The notes beneath the pieces are model-generated. The model saw only the letters and a list, made by a program, of their open reading frames with translations. It was not told the DNA's origin and ran no database searches. From assembly GCF_018143015.1 (NCBI RefSeq), contig NC_054743.1, positions 40,194,922-40,258,921 on the forward strand: 64,000 nucleotides of DNA. Direction: 5' to 3'. A program made the position numbers and the translations under genes. Of the stretch, positions 1 through 11,396 are shown one piece after another; positions within the stretch are counted from its first letter, which is position 1, and each line of letters starts with the position of its first letter. Origin of the DNA: Lytechinus variegatus (lineage: Eukaryota; Echinodermata; Echinoidea; Temnopleuroida; Toxopneustidae).

Positions 1-156
1 TGACGCCATGAATGTTGTACATAATGTATTGACTTTGAGGCACCATCTCTACACACGGATAGAGAGAAGGGGTAAAAACAGTGGGTCACTTGCATGCTTC
101 AAAATGTGTGTACATACTACATACATATGTAAAAAAATATAAAATACATGTACATA

Positions 157-400
157 GGGAGGCGCGATAGCTCAGTCGGTAGAGCGGGGGTTTCGGATTT
201 CGGTGACCCAGGTTAGATTCCCAAATGGTGCACTAGTGCCCTTTGGTAAGGCATTTCTCCTCATTACCAGGTCCCTCGGAGAGGACCTTAAATCGTTCCC
301 CTGGTTGCTTGCTCACAGGCATTGTGCTTTCATAGCAGTCAGGTAAAAAAACCTTGGTATAACCTGGTATAATTTACACTTGTATAAATAGGCATCTTAA
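157..400 (+). repeat. tRNA-derived SINE
   Basis: The 5' part resembles a tRNA gene. A box-A-like stretch (TAGCTCAGTCGGTAGAGC, 168-185) is followed about 25 bases later by a box-B-like GGTTAGATTCCC (211-222), the two internal RNA polymerase III promoter boxes. A tRNA-unrelated body follows, ending near 400 without a clean poly-A tail. There is no anticodon arm that folds and no 3' acceptor partner, so it is a SINE rather than a working tRNA. The 3' border is approximate. Confidence 0.7.
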
Positions 401-696
401 TATATAGGAATGTCTATGATTCTATGTCAACTCTCGAGATACAAGCTTTATTTGGTCTCAGAAAACGATTTCCATAGAACATTTTGTTCCACTGGCAGAT
501 TTCACAAAATATACAAAAGGACATTAATTATCGAGAACATTATAAAATACAGATGAAAGCACAAATAAAAATTCTAGCAACATTTACCAAAACATTTTAT
601 GAAGCAAAAGTGATGATTGGTACATGTATATTTTTCTTATCTCAATTGGGATATTTCTATTCTCGCAAAGCTCCCTTTTCTTCCCTGGTATTATCA

Positions 697-722
697 ATAT
701 AATATAATATAATATAATATTC
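697..722. repeat. (AATAT)n microsatellite
   Basis: About five copies of a five-base TAATA unit in a row. No function is apparent. Confidence 0.8.
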
Positions 723-949
723 AACTATAAATTGTTCAGTACAGTTTATTATTCATTTTGCTACTGTGAAAAAAGTGACTATCCAACAGTGCACTCTTTT
801 TTTTTAGGAAGTTGCCTTCATTTCCTTTACATGTAGGTAGAGAGCTGAGATTCCAGAGAAAATACTGCCTGTTCATTAAAAACCAAAGAAAGTGATCTTC
901 CCAAATGTTGAGGTATCAGGCTCTTGTTAACCCATGGTTGATAAGCTAC

Positions 950-1560
950 AGGTTCTGAAATCCTAGTGCATCTGATTGGTTGAGACTGAATTTGTCAGTG
1001 GAAAGCGCTGATGATTTTCTTCTTGACCCCCCCCCCCCCCCCCGGAAGTTTCTGAAATTCTAGGATCTGATTGGCTGAGACTACATGTAATCCCTTGATG
1101 ACGTGTTTCCTGAAATGCTCTCTCCCCCTCTGTTAATATCTTTGGAAGATTCTGAAATCCTAGCATCTGATTGGCTGAGCCTGAATTTGTCATTGGAAAG
1201 CACTGATGATTTTCTTCTTGACACCCCCCCCCCGGAAGTTTCTGAAATTCTAGGATCTGATTGGCTGAGACTACATGTAATCCCTGATGACGTGTTTCCT
1301 GAAATGCCCTCTCCCCCTCTGTTAATATCTTTGGAAGATTCTAAAATCCTAGCATCTGATTGGCTGAGCCTGAATTTGTCATTGGAAAGCACTGATGATT
1401 TTCTTGAACCCCCCCCCCCCCGAAATTTCTGAAATTCTAGCATCAGATTGGCTATAAAGGTAAACTCTGTAAAGTGGAAAACACTGATGATTTGCTGCTT
1501 GAAATGCCCCCCCCCCCCTCTGTTCATATCTATGGTAGATAGTGGTGAGATTGGGATGAG
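950..1560. repeat. Tandem repeat, about 185-bp unit, with C-tracts
   Basis: Two near-complete units (about 1069-1256 and 1257-1437) plus partial units on both sides. Each unit carries two CTGATTGGCTGAG segments, a CACTGATGATTTTCTT segment and a run of 9 to 20 C residues. Reading frames across it arise only because the unit lacks stops in some frames; they are not genes. The CTGATTGGCTGAG core contains a CCAAT-box sequence on the minus strand, which may be chance. Confidence 0.75.
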
Positions 1561-3266
1561 CCACAAATTAATTGAAAATTCATGAGAGGGGGTGGGGGGG
1601 GGGGCAAATTTGAGGTTTATACATTTGTATGTAGAACCTTTATTTGCAATGTTTTGTTTTCTCGTAAGAGGGGTGTGAAAAAAATGCATGTACATGTAGG
1701 GATTAATGAGATAGTAAAGAATGGTACAGATGGAAACAATATTTTAAACAATAAAAATATGAATGTGTTTTTTATGTACTGTTTCTTTTTGGCTAGTCAG
1801 TCCTAGCAGATAGATCTGTTTCTTTGCAAAGCTATTGGCAGACAGCATTTCAATTCTGGTCATGCAGATCTTTTTTTCTTATCATACCAGTACAATATTT
1901 GTTCTTGAGTTCCTTTATTTTGAGCCACCTAGAGACAGAACTAGTATGGAGTGCCAAACACTCTTTTTTTTTGTATTAAATTATGCTTGTTTTCTGTGGA
2001 AACTTCCATCTCCCCGTTTCTCCTCACCATCTAGATGCATTTCCTTGTTTTTACAGAGCCGCTTTCCCAGGCAGCCCATTCTTTCAATTTAGATTCATTA
2101 GGATGCGACATCTACAATGCCCGATGTGCTTGATGGTGGCTAGATTGGGTTGCTATGGCCGCAAGGGAAACTACATGTAATGCAAGATTTTACAAAAGGA
2201 GGAAAAGGATGTTGCAGTGAGCCATGTGTCTTGAGAATCAATCCCGAGGCTCATCATTTCTAGCCATTAGGGATAAATCTTTGATGTTTGGATAGCTGGT
2301 CGAACTACTTTCTCTTCTACATGTACATGTACAACAATTATGCTAGATTTTAATACACAGACAACCTACATAATTTCATGTTTTCCTCCGGTAGCATATT
2401 TGTGTATTAAAAATGTACATGCCTGTATACAAGGTTTCCTGTCAAATTCCTGGCCAGTCTAATAGCAGAATCAGGGATACCATGTAGCAAACTGATTTTT
2501 TTTAATTTTTGAAGTTTCAACATGTTTTTGTCAATAGAGACTACTTTTTTCTGTTTACAAGAAAGAGATGGGTCCATTCTGATATTGATGATTTGATACT
2601 GAGTTTGATTCTTTGATATGAGCACCCGTGCAAGATATGAGATCTGTGGATAAAGAGAATACATACTTCTTTTGTCCATTGTTTCCTACAATGTAGTTGA
2701 ACATCTTAAACACATTTACATCTACAGTCAGTCCTGTTTTCTTTTAGATTTCAATTCAACACTTCTTTGCCAAGAATAAATTATTCATTTTCATTGCGAA
2801 CGACATAATAGCATTCGCCTGAAATTTGTTTGCAGGTTTTCTACTACATGTAGGTGCATGGGAACAATAGGGATTCATCATGCATGCACATGTATATTGA
2901 AATATGGTACTTGTTTCGCTTTCTTCTTCTATTCATCAGAAATGAAATAAAATAAATTTAATCTTTTTAGTTCCGCCCGTATGAATTCTTCAATAGGGTA
3001 TGACCTGACAAAGTGAAGGTCATCAATCATTGTTGCTACCATCTCCAGTTAAAAAATGCAGACTGCTGCAAGAGATATGACATTGAACCAAATTGGAATG
3101 TGTCGCTTTCAATACGACTTTGCCATCCATCGAGTCTACTCAGTCTGGGGGTTTAATTAAATGCCATCAGGTAAACACCCCTCCGTGGGTACTGTTACTG
3201 AGGTGGTTGGAGAATTAATGTGCTGTATAATGGGATGATGATGGCGCATTAATGTTGTCTAGGAGC
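1561..3266. other. Non-coding stretch, probably GOPC intron
   Basis: No exon, RNA gene or strong repeat was recognised. It contains scattered tacatgtacatgt motifs and AT-rich sequence. The missing coiled-coil exons of GOPC were looked for here and not seen. Confidence 0.5.
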
Positions 3267-3771
3267 TTAAAGGGGAAGTTCACCCTGAAGAAAACTTTGT
3301 TGCAAAAATAGCAGAAAAAATAGTAAAAAATATTGGTGAAGGTTTGAGGAAAATCCGTTAACGAGTAAAAAAGTTATTAGAGTTCAAAGTTTTGGATTTG
3401 TGACGTCATAAACGAGCAGCTGCCCCATGTGTTATGTAATATAAAATGCATGAATTTCAATTTTTTTATGGTTCCTGATAACTTAATTTTGTTTTCTATT
3501 CATGATCGGGTGTGAAATGATTTGTCTATTGATATACAAAAGGTACAGTGAAAACCATTCTCAATTTTCTGAAAAAATGACATCTCATCGATTTTTTACC
3601 ATTCGCTATGTAGGAATGCTGCTCGCATATGACGTCACAAATCAAATAATTGATATTCTAATAACTTTTTAATTATTTGATGAATTTATCTCAAACCTTC
3701 GGCAATATTTTTTATTATTTTTTCTGCTATTTTTACAATAAACTTTTTCTCAGGGTGAACTTCCCCTTTAA
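3267..3771. mobile_element. TTAA-flanked MITE, 497 bp
   Basis: The ends AGGGGAAGTTCACCCTGA (3271 onward) and its inverse (ending 3767) form terminal inverted repeats, and the similarity continues inward for well over 100 bases. TTAA lies directly outside each end (3267-3270 and 3768-3771). TTAA target duplications are typical of piggyBac-like and Kolobok-like transposons. No coding capacity is visible, so it is non-autonomous. Confidence 0.85.
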
Positions 3772-4289
3772 ATCGGAGAAGGGAATTATTTTTCCCCACA
3801 CAGTTCTATGATGGCACTGGTGTGGGGGGGGGGGGAGAGGAGGTCTGCAATAGTATCTCTTTGAAAATTGTGACAGTCAAAAAATTATCCAGCATACACC
3901 CACTTTCCATCTTGTTTAAATTTCATGTACATTAAAATGTGTTTGAGAGCAAATTGCTGCCGTCAAAAACAAAAATACTTCAAGGGCTCACTGATTCCTT
4001 AACATTGAATGAATCAGTGGATGTCTGCCAAAAAACAACCTTATAATAGGTACATGTATGTTTTCAGGATGCCCCCACGAGGGTGTTTGATGATGGCTAG
4101 GGTTTCAAACTCTGTAGAAGATTATGGTATATAGTGAATGATTACTACATTGTAATCTATTCATGGAAGATGCAACATGGCCCGGGCGATGATAAATATT
4201 TTGGAAAATGAAAATAGAAATGAAATAGTGGAAAATGGTTGTGTGAATCGTCTTGATGCAAATATTCTATTCAACTCTCTTTAATAATT

Positions 4290-5330
4290 TTTGTCTCACC
4301 TGCATAGTAGAGTGAGAATATAGGCGCCGCTTTTCTGACGACGACGGCGTCAACACCAAGTCTTAACCGAAGGATAAGTTTTTGAAATGACAGCATAACT
4401 AATAGAAAGTATATGGACCTAGGTCGAAACATGGCTATAAGGTTAATCAAGTGTTACTGAACATCCTGCCTGAGGTTCATGTCTCATGACCAAGATCAAA
4501 GGTCATTTAGGGTCAATGAACTTACCATGCTGGGGGAATCAACATCAAAATCTTAAAGGTATTGTTTAACTTTGCGAGCAGCCGATTTAAAAAATTCTCA
4601 AACCAAGATGAAACATGTGTACAAGTGCATGTATTAGAACTAATAAACCCTGAAAACAACCATTATTGAGAATGAAAAGCTTAAACTACAAGGCAAACCC
4701 CGATTTTGTAAATAGATGTCTATAAGATGCCTACATATAAATAGTACACATAACTGTATGGGATAAAATTAAGATGGTGTTTCCGGTCACTTTATATTTC
4801 AATTTTTGAAGCACTAAATAATGATTTTCGAACGCAATTTTTTCAGGGCTTCATTTTTGTAACATATCACAGACACAGATGACAAGTGTGACCTTCTAGC
4901 TCAGATATTTTTAAAGTCAATCCAATGTTAACCAATCACTTTAACCTAAGGTTAATTTTTTGAAATGTCATCATAACTTATAATGTAATATTATATAATA
5001 AAATATATGGACCTAGGCCTACATGTAGTTCATGAAACTTGGACATAAGGTTAATCAAGTATTACTGAACATCCTGCATGAGGTTCACGTCACATGACCA
5101 AGGTCAAAGGTCATTTAGGGTCAATGAACTTTGGCCGAATTGGGGGTATCTGTTGAATTACCATAATAACTTTGAAAGTTTATGGATCTGATTCATGAAA
5201 CACTTAGACATAATAATAATCAAGTATCACTGAACATCATGGGCAAGTTTCAGGTCACATGATTAAGGTTAAAAGTCATTTAGGGTCAATTTGGCGAAAA
5301 TGTTAAGAGTGAACTACAGCATTTTGGGGG
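4290..5330 (-). repeat. GTCTCACC-ended repeat with internal ~165-bp units
   Basis: The left end reads TTTTTGTCTCACCTGC, followed by a GC-rich GGCGCCGC segment and diverged units containing ACTGAACATCCTG and AAGGTCAAAGGTCA. It is the inverse of the array at 40848-41930. The two share the same end sequence and unit order. A separate MITE (4557-4940) has inserted into it. The right border is not sharp. Confidence 0.65.
4553..4944. mobile_element. TTAA-flanked MITE nested in the GTCTC repeat
   Basis: Imperfect terminal inverted repeats run from AGGTATTGTTTAACTTTG (after TTAA 4553-4556) to the matching CAATGTTAACCAATCACT (before TTAA 4941-4944). The body of about 384 bp is non-coding. It splits the surrounding ACTGAACATCCTG-type array, so it is younger than that array. 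Confidence 0.7.
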
Positions 5331-5559
5331 CTATGAAAATATATTACTTCTTAATGATCAGTATTATACATTCTGACCAAATAGGACATACAGGTGTAAC
5401 TTGTATTATGTGCATGTGTATGACCTACGGAAGTGATGTCCTGTCTTTTCTTATACTTTAATATTATATTTCTTTTGCCAAGCTCTTCAGGTACATGCAC
5501 ATGTATACTGCATAAAGAGTGTATCAAGGACTAATAATAATAATAGTAATAACGCATTT

Positions 5560-5775
5560 CTGGTATAGCACATATCACATGTCATAACATCCCTATGCAC
5601 TTCCAAAGAACTTGGATTTTATTACCCTGGCTTTAGCCCTGCAGCCTTTTACAGCGCGGTGGCATTTCATGGAATAAATTCCTGCCAGGTACATTGTACG
5701 TGTACCCATTCACTTCACCTGGGTTGAGTGCAGTTCATGTGGATGAATTACTTGCTGAAGGAAATTATGCCATGG
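5560..5775 (+). repeat. Interspersed repeat (CCTGGCTTTAGC family), diverged copy
   Basis: Shares blocks such as TTACCCTGGCTTTAGC, GGAATAAATTCCTGCCAGGTAC, CACCTGGGTTGAGTG and CTTGCTGAAGGAAATTA in the same order with the two copies at 50826-51064 and 51799-52037. A short AAT-rich run lies before it. It ends about 80 bases upstream of a GOPC exon. The class (SINE or MITE) is undecided. Confidence 0.7.
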
Positions 5776-5855
5776 ATTGATTTGTTCTAAAGATTATTCG
5801 ATCATGGTGCTTTTTGAATATCCCAATAATCATTTCATCTCACTCCATTTGACAG

Positions 5856-6021
5856 GATCCAACAGATTCAGCTCTTAGGCCGAGATCTCCGAGGACCAGA
5901 ACATGATAAGCTGTGGAACCAACTCGAGGCTGAAATCCATCTTCACAGACACAAGACGGTGATACGAGCCTGTAGAGGGCGCCGTGCAACCAGGAGGCAC
6001 GTGCCACAGCCTGAGGGTCAT
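5856..6021 (+). CDS. GOPC: GOPC exon: linker before the PDZ domain
   Basis: The acceptor is ...ttgacag before 5856 and the donor GTGAGT starts at 6022. It encodes about 55 residues beginning [20 protein letters not shown] and ending [10 protein letters not shown]. This is the highly conserved end of the coiled-coil region. The exon starts in phase 1 (one base completes the previous codon), so at least one more exon lies upstream. Confidence 0.93.
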
Positions 6022-9000
6022 GTGAGTATAGACTTTTATTCAGAATTTTTTGAGTTCAAGTGCATACTCATGAGATTTTTAACACACAAAGGTAGTGGTT
6101 ATCTGATATTAGTGTTCGTCTCATTTTTTTTTAAGGGGGGTGGGGGCGAGTAATGTTATAAAAAAAATACATGTACATGTAGTCTCTCAGCATTTCGAAC
6201 CATATTACATTCACAAGTTTATGGAATCCATATCCCTATCCTCATTGGTATTTATTTTTTATTTTTTAGTCATTAATGAAGGAATTTTAATAAAGACAAC
6301 GTAATATGGTTGACTAGTTTATTGCATTGATAATTTCACATTCATCCCCCAAAACAGTTTTTTACAAATGCATGTACTGTATGCTGTCTTGAATAGCATG
6401 AATACGGTTCATGTACTGTATGTGGAAATAAGCAATGATATCTGTGGCCTGTATCACTAAGCGCTAAGATGCGTCTTAAGCATCCATAAGTCCGGTTATA
6501 GGACTTAGTGTAAGATGCATCTTAGCGGGAGTTTCACAAAGACCACTAAGACGCGTACCGTACTTAGTACCCATTTAACTAAGTTGCATACAAAGCGTAG
6601 CCTACGTCTCGTCGAGACGAGACGTAGGAACTGTTCTTAGTGTAATGTCATGTTTCCTAGTGGCCACAAACTGGGAGCGCTTCGATTTCGACCCTTTGAA
6701 AGTCCTTGCTTCTTTTTCTAGGCGTTTCCTAAATTTTTTTGAGGCGAATGCATATTGTTATTAATTTATTTTTATGAATTGCCCAACATCATGTCATTGC
6801 CTGTCTGTACACTACCAAATATGTTTATAGTAGAGAGAGGGGGGGTAATGAACACTATTTTTTGTACTCAACCCCCCCCCTCCTCCCTTGAGAAAAAACA
6901 AAAAGGTAAAATTTTGGTTAATCTTTTGTTTTCGTCGAGGTATCAAATACAACTTCCACTGCATACATTTCACTTTCAATATTTTACTTCTATTTTGTCT
7001 TAAGAAAAAGGTTAATACCATACCTTCCCCATTATCCTCCTACAGTACGGTACCGTAGTCAAAATTATGTTAAAGTGACATAATAATTCCTCCTCTCACT
7101 TTTTAGTCGCAGACGATGCAGACGAAAACTTGTGGGAAATTACTACTTTTTATCTTCACACAAGGTCGTAGGACACAAAATTAGGCTTCGTAGACTCAAA
7201 ATCCAGACGTTTTATTGTTGAAGACGCGTCGCACACAGGACTTAGTAAAGAACAGTTTAGTGGAACTGACGCACCAACAGGACGTCAGTAAGACCGGTCT
7301 TAGTGTATGACGCATCGCAGCGACACTAAGTCCCGTTACACTAAGTACTGTTTAGTGAAACAGGCCCCTGTTGTCACTTGCACTTGTTACATCTATTTGA
7401 CATGCTTATAAATCACTTTGTTTTCATACAGGAAGCTGCTATCAACAATCGAGGTGTTGGTGATATAAGAACTGTCACATTGGTTAAAGAACCTGAGGAA
7501 GGCCTAGGGATGTCTATTACGGTATGTACAGTTATTACTAAGAACATCTACCTTATGACCCGACTGGTCTACGACTGGCTCGCGACTGAGTGAGGGAAGA
7601 TGTGATGGCACAGCTCTTGTCAGCTTGAGGGTCGCAGACCCTCATAGACAAATCGCAAATTGTCATAGAAAAATCGCAAGGAAAATCGTAAGGATCTGAC
7701 GTGTTTAGTCCTGACAACTAGATCGCAGCTCAATCCATCTTCCAGCCAATCATACAACAGAATACCGCTGCGTACATGATATGCAATGCACGTTGCATAT
7801 GCAGTAGTAAGCGTCATTTTCTCAGTTGCTTTGTCAAAAAGCAAAAGGCACATTCGTGAGTCTCAGACAGCATAGTAGTCGGACCGTAATTAAGGTTTGC
7901 GGTGTCGAGGCTTATGACTACCTTGCGATTCATCACCCCTCACTCAGTCGCAGACCAGTCAGGTCATAACGTGTGTAGTGGCCTTAACATAATTTTTTTC
8001 ATCATATTGAAATATTCAATGTACAAAGCTGTGTGTTTGTCTTTGTGACTACATTCATGGACAGGAATAACTAGAATAAGTAAGCGTAGTCATATGTTGC
8101 AAATGTTGCAGGTCAAATTACCCCTTAAGTTTTTCCCAATGCCCATTTTCTATTTTCATGAGACCTGGCACCCACATTTTTCCTTTAGTGAATACGTGTA
8201 AGACATACTTTTCAAATGTTTCAGAAACTACATAGCCATGGGAATGGTACGTTATGGAACTGCTGATGGCCATTGCTCATTTGATTTGGCACCCACATTG
8301 GTCCAACAGGAAAGACTGATTCAAAATGCAGTAATTTGATGTTTACAAAACAGCCTTGCCATGGTAATGGCATATTATTAGAACCATCGTCATATCATGG
8401 CTGGGGTGTAATCGCCTTCAGTGATACTAATAGTTTGAAACTTGAATTGTATGATGCAAGGTATCCCTCTAAGCATCATAAGTTGGAGAGATGAGTCCCA
8501 AGATGTCTAGACACTTTGAAAGCTGTTGCTGATCTTTTGCTCATACCCGGGCATCATACCTGAAAGAGGCTTCATGATGCAATAAAAAAATCATGTACTT
8601 ATATTTCCCCTTCCATCTTCTTTCCCTACAGGGTGGTAAGGAACACGGTGTTCCCATCCTGATCTCTGAGATACATCCCAACCTCCCTGCCGACAGGTGC
8701 CAAGAGCTGTACGTAGGTGATGCCATCCTATCTGTCAACGGGATCAATCTCCTGGACATGAAGCATGCTGATGCTGTAGACATACTCTCACAACAGGTAT
8801 ATCCAAGACCGGGGCCCTGTTTCATAAAGATTTGTTACAGTATAACAAATTTAGCATCAGCCAATCAGATTGGAGGATTTCAGTAGCTTTTAACTTTTTA
8901 TTGCAAATGTGTGTTTACAAGTTTTGTGGAACGGGCCCCTGGTCCCTGTCTCACACTTAATTTTTTAGTTGAATGATGGGAATCTTGTAGATTAATCAAA

Positions 9001-11396
9001 TTTAAGTTTGATTTAATTCATTGCAACTATTTGGCAGATTGGGTTCTGAGGAGCTCTTTATGGAGCATGCTGTTAATGATTTTTACAGACACCTTTGATC
9101 TTTACTTGATATGATGCCCAATAAGGTTTTCTGTTGCTTGATCACAATATGCAAATTTTCCCTATATATTATAACCATTATAAAACCCCTGCCATTATTT
9201 TCATTTGAAGTCTAGCACCACAAAACTACCGTAACATCATAAGAAACTAATAACACAACTTTAGTTAAGCACTGAGAGACAACATTTTCTGCTTGTTCAT
9301 TACCATTTGATGGCCTTCACCACTTTGCCTGAAGGAGAATGTTCAAGGATTAATGCGCTCTACCAAATGACTATTGGATTTGATTTAGAGTTTACCAATG
9401 TTTTCAAGCAAACTGATTTTGTTTTCATTGTTCAAAGGTGATTCAGAGAAGATTCAACTTAATAGGCTTTACATAAAATGCGGTAAATTATAAATTCCCT
9501 GCGAGTTTTCATAGTAATTTAACCCTAAAAAAGTTGGTTATTTGGAGACATCTCACAAGGGGGGGGGGGGCTGATTCATCCCCCCTGAGATCTCGGCCTA
9601 TATGAATAATTTTTCTATAGCAATTTGCAAAGTGAGCTCTGCTGCTATATTGAATCGCAGGTGAGACTGCCAGAGGCGCTCCACTTGTTCATTCTTTCTA
9701 CTCCATAATCTTTTTTGTTTTAATCATAGGATGGCGAGATCAAGCTCAAGGTCCAGTTTGTGGCTCCAGATTCAGACAGCGACGATGACGAAGATGATGA
9801 TGACGATGACGAGGAGTATGAAGATGATGAGGAAGCTTTCATGGAGAATGGGTACAGGTATGATCTGTGATATACATACTGTGGCGTGAAATAATAACCC
9901 ATTGGCTACTGGAACCGAGTGGCACCTCTATAAAGCTGTATCCAACAGGTTAATTACGTTGTGAGGGGAAAGTGAAGACAATTTGAGAGTTTCATATTAT
10001 ACCCCTTTCATACTGTGCCGAAGAGATGTCAGTGCGAAAGGGTGCATTTTTTCTTCACTGGGGAAGTATGGAATGCGTGCCAGAGAAGTTTACTGGCAAA
10101 GTTCACCTGGGAAAAATGAAGAGGCCAGTTTGAAAGGGGTATTAGATGCACACAAGTATCCTTCTTGTTTTTAATGTCACTCCTTCACGTTAATCCTGAG
10201 AGATTGATCAACAAAGATGGACTCAATACCAACATTACTCGCTGTGTTTTTCTTTTTAAAGTGATTACTTTGGATCTCACTTGTAGTTGTACCGATTAAA
10301 AAGTGGCTGTAGACTCTGGGAAAAAGCAATTAGGCAATACAGCTTCCAAAATTTTGGCCATTGATGTCACATGTTATGAAGTGTCAAGATATGATGTAAA
10401 AAGTGGATAGGCCTAGAAGGGTTGCAATAGGGTTTTATATATATATATATATATAAGGTTTAAGGTTGGGTTTTGGATAAGGTATAGTGTTAACTCCAGG
10501 GTTGAAGGTACATGTAGTCGTACGATAATAGTGTGTGGAATGTATAGTGAAGCAATTGTTGCTGGAGCAAGTGTCGGGGAACCAGAAATACACAGACTAG
10601 TATTTGGTCTGTCTAGTACTGAAACTGCATGTAATGAATCAATCCTGGAAAATGTAGTGTTTTTTGTTCTGGAATTGTACAACTATAAACTCCTGTGTCT
10701 CCAGGTTTCATGAGGCAACCATTCTTAATCTGCATTATTGATTTTCTACAAGGATTTATACTCATCTCCCATTTCCTTAGCAGATACAGATCAGCTTCCG
10801 AGGAGACGATACCGAATGGACAAGATGAGAAGCTCCCTCAACAGCAAGGTGCAGTCAACAAGACACCGCAGAGGACACCTCACGCTGGGCCCAGGCAGGA
10901 TGCTAGCACCAATACCTCCACCTCATCCACAGTAGCCACAAATGCACCAACATCTGATCAACACCAGGAGATTGTCCAACAGGATCAAGGTTCATCTCCA
11001 GGAAAGCCACCTCAAGTATCGAGTCCTCCCTCAGGAACTCCTGAAGAGAACGCTAAGGACGTTCCTTTAACGCCACAAAAGCAGCCGGAGGTTTCATCAC
11101 CTTCAACTCCTACAACAGCCACCACGCAGGATGGAGAAAAGGAGATGTCGAGTGTGCCAGAAGCAGAACGGGTAAAGTCTTCGGAGGCATCTCCAGCGAT
11201 GTCTGCACAGTCTGCAACAAGTGCAGCATCGGAAGGTCCAAATATACCAACCAGTCCTTCAAATGATGGCTCTGGCAAATCCACTGGGACCACCAATTCG
11301 CCCATGATGAACGTTGGCACCATGGCTGCGCATGCCATCCAGACATTTGGTGGGTATAGCGAAGAGGATGGCAGTGAACATGTCTTCTCTGGCTAG
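5856..11396 (+). CDS. GOPC: GOPC, Golgi-associated PDZ and coiled-coil motif protein; 3' five coding exons
   Basis: GOPC (PIST, CAL) is a peripheral Golgi adaptor whose PDZ domain binds C-terminal motifs of membrane cargo such as CFTR and whose coiled coil binds Golgi and SNARE partners. Five exons with GT-AG borders and matching phases (5856-6021, 7432-7521, 8632-8796, 9730-9857, 10784-11396) give about 386 residues. The [19 protein letters not shown] block and the PDZ segment [16 protein letters not shown] are near-identical to vertebrate GOPC. The carboxylate-binding loop is GLGMSI, and His at the start of helix B ([11 protein letters not shown]) fits a class I PDZ. An acidic run and a Ser/Pro/Thr-rich tail of about 200 residues follow, longer than the vertebrate tail. 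The N-terminal coiled-coil exons were not found in the window. The gene converges with the hyaluronidase gene downstream. Confidence 0.93.
6446..7367. mobile_element. Long foldback element in a GOPC intron
   Basis: Left end GGCCTGTATCACTAAGCGC and right end (inverse) GGCCTGTTTCACTAAACAG are terminal inverted repeats with several CTTAGTG-type sub-repeats inside each arm. The element is about 920 bp, has no coding capacity, and includes a C-tract/G-tract pair near 6840-6880. A clear target duplication was not found. Confidence 0.65.
7432..7521 (+). CDS. GOPC: GOPC exon: start of the PDZ domain
   Basis: Thirty codons, [20 protein letters not shown] followed by [10 protein letters not shown], between acceptor TTTTCATACAG and donor GTATGT. 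It carries PDZ strand A and the GLGM carboxylate-binding loop. Both borders are phase 0. A foldback element begins 31 bases past the donor. Confidence 0.93.
7553..7969. mobile_element. Foldback MITE, 417 bp, just after a GOPC splice donor
   Basis: The outer TTATGACC (7553-7560) matches the inverse GGTCATAA (7962-7969), and the arms continue with GACTGGTCT and CGACTGAGTGAGGG against their inverses. No reading frame of note. Non-autonomous and family unknown. Confidence 0.75.
8632..8796 (+). CDS. GOPC: GOPC exon: PDZ core
   Basis: Fifty-five codons from [16 protein letters not shown] to [10 protein letters not shown], between acceptor CTACAG and donor GTATAT. It contains PDZ strands B to E and helix B with the class-defining His. 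Both borders are phase 0. A 129-bp MITE starts 14 bases after the donor. Confidence 0.95.
8811..8939. mobile_element. Short MITE with GGGGCCC ends, 129 bp
   Basis: GGGGCCCTGTTTCATAAAG at the left pairs with the inverse of TTTTGTGGAACGGGCCCC at the right. The centre holds a CAGCCAATCAGATTGG segment similar to the CTGATTGG core of the tandem repeat at 950-1560. It lies 14 bases after the donor of the PDZ core exon. Confidence 0.7.
9730..9857 (+). CDS. GOPC: GOPC exon: last PDZ strand and acidic run
   Basis: Begins [18 protein letters not shown], matching the final PDZ strand and the VAPEVDSDDE segment of vertebrate GOPC. It continues into an Asp/Glu run of about 20 residues that is longer than in vertebrates, then FMENGYR. 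The donor GTATGA starts at 9858, leaving two bases of a codon. Confidence 0.9.
10784..11396 (+). CDS. GOPC: GOPC terminal exon: Ser/Pro/Thr/Gln-rich tail
   Basis: The acceptor CTTAGCAG before 10784 restores the frame (R, then [12 protein letters not shown]), matching the HRYR segment of vertebrates. The exon encodes about 203 residues of low-complexity, probably disordered sequence with many SP and TP sites ([20 protein letters not shown]), ending [11 protein letters not shown] before TAG (11394-11396). The last residues differ from the vertebrate KKSY ending. The exon call is strong because the frame is open and in phase; the tail itself shows little conservation. Confidence 0.85.

Noticed and set aside
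157-230. A tRNA gene
   Set aside because: Pol III box-like motifs are present, but the anticodon arm and acceptor stem do not fold and a SINE body follows.
1081-1695. A 204-residue minus-strand protein and overlapping plus-strand frames
   Set aside because: They translate the 185-bp tandem repeat and its C-tracts; poly-Gly runs and repetition mark them as artefacts.
1-5855. Upstream coiled-coil exons of GOPC
   Set aside because: No segment resembling the conserved coiled coil with suitable splice sites was recognised; they probably lie left of the window.
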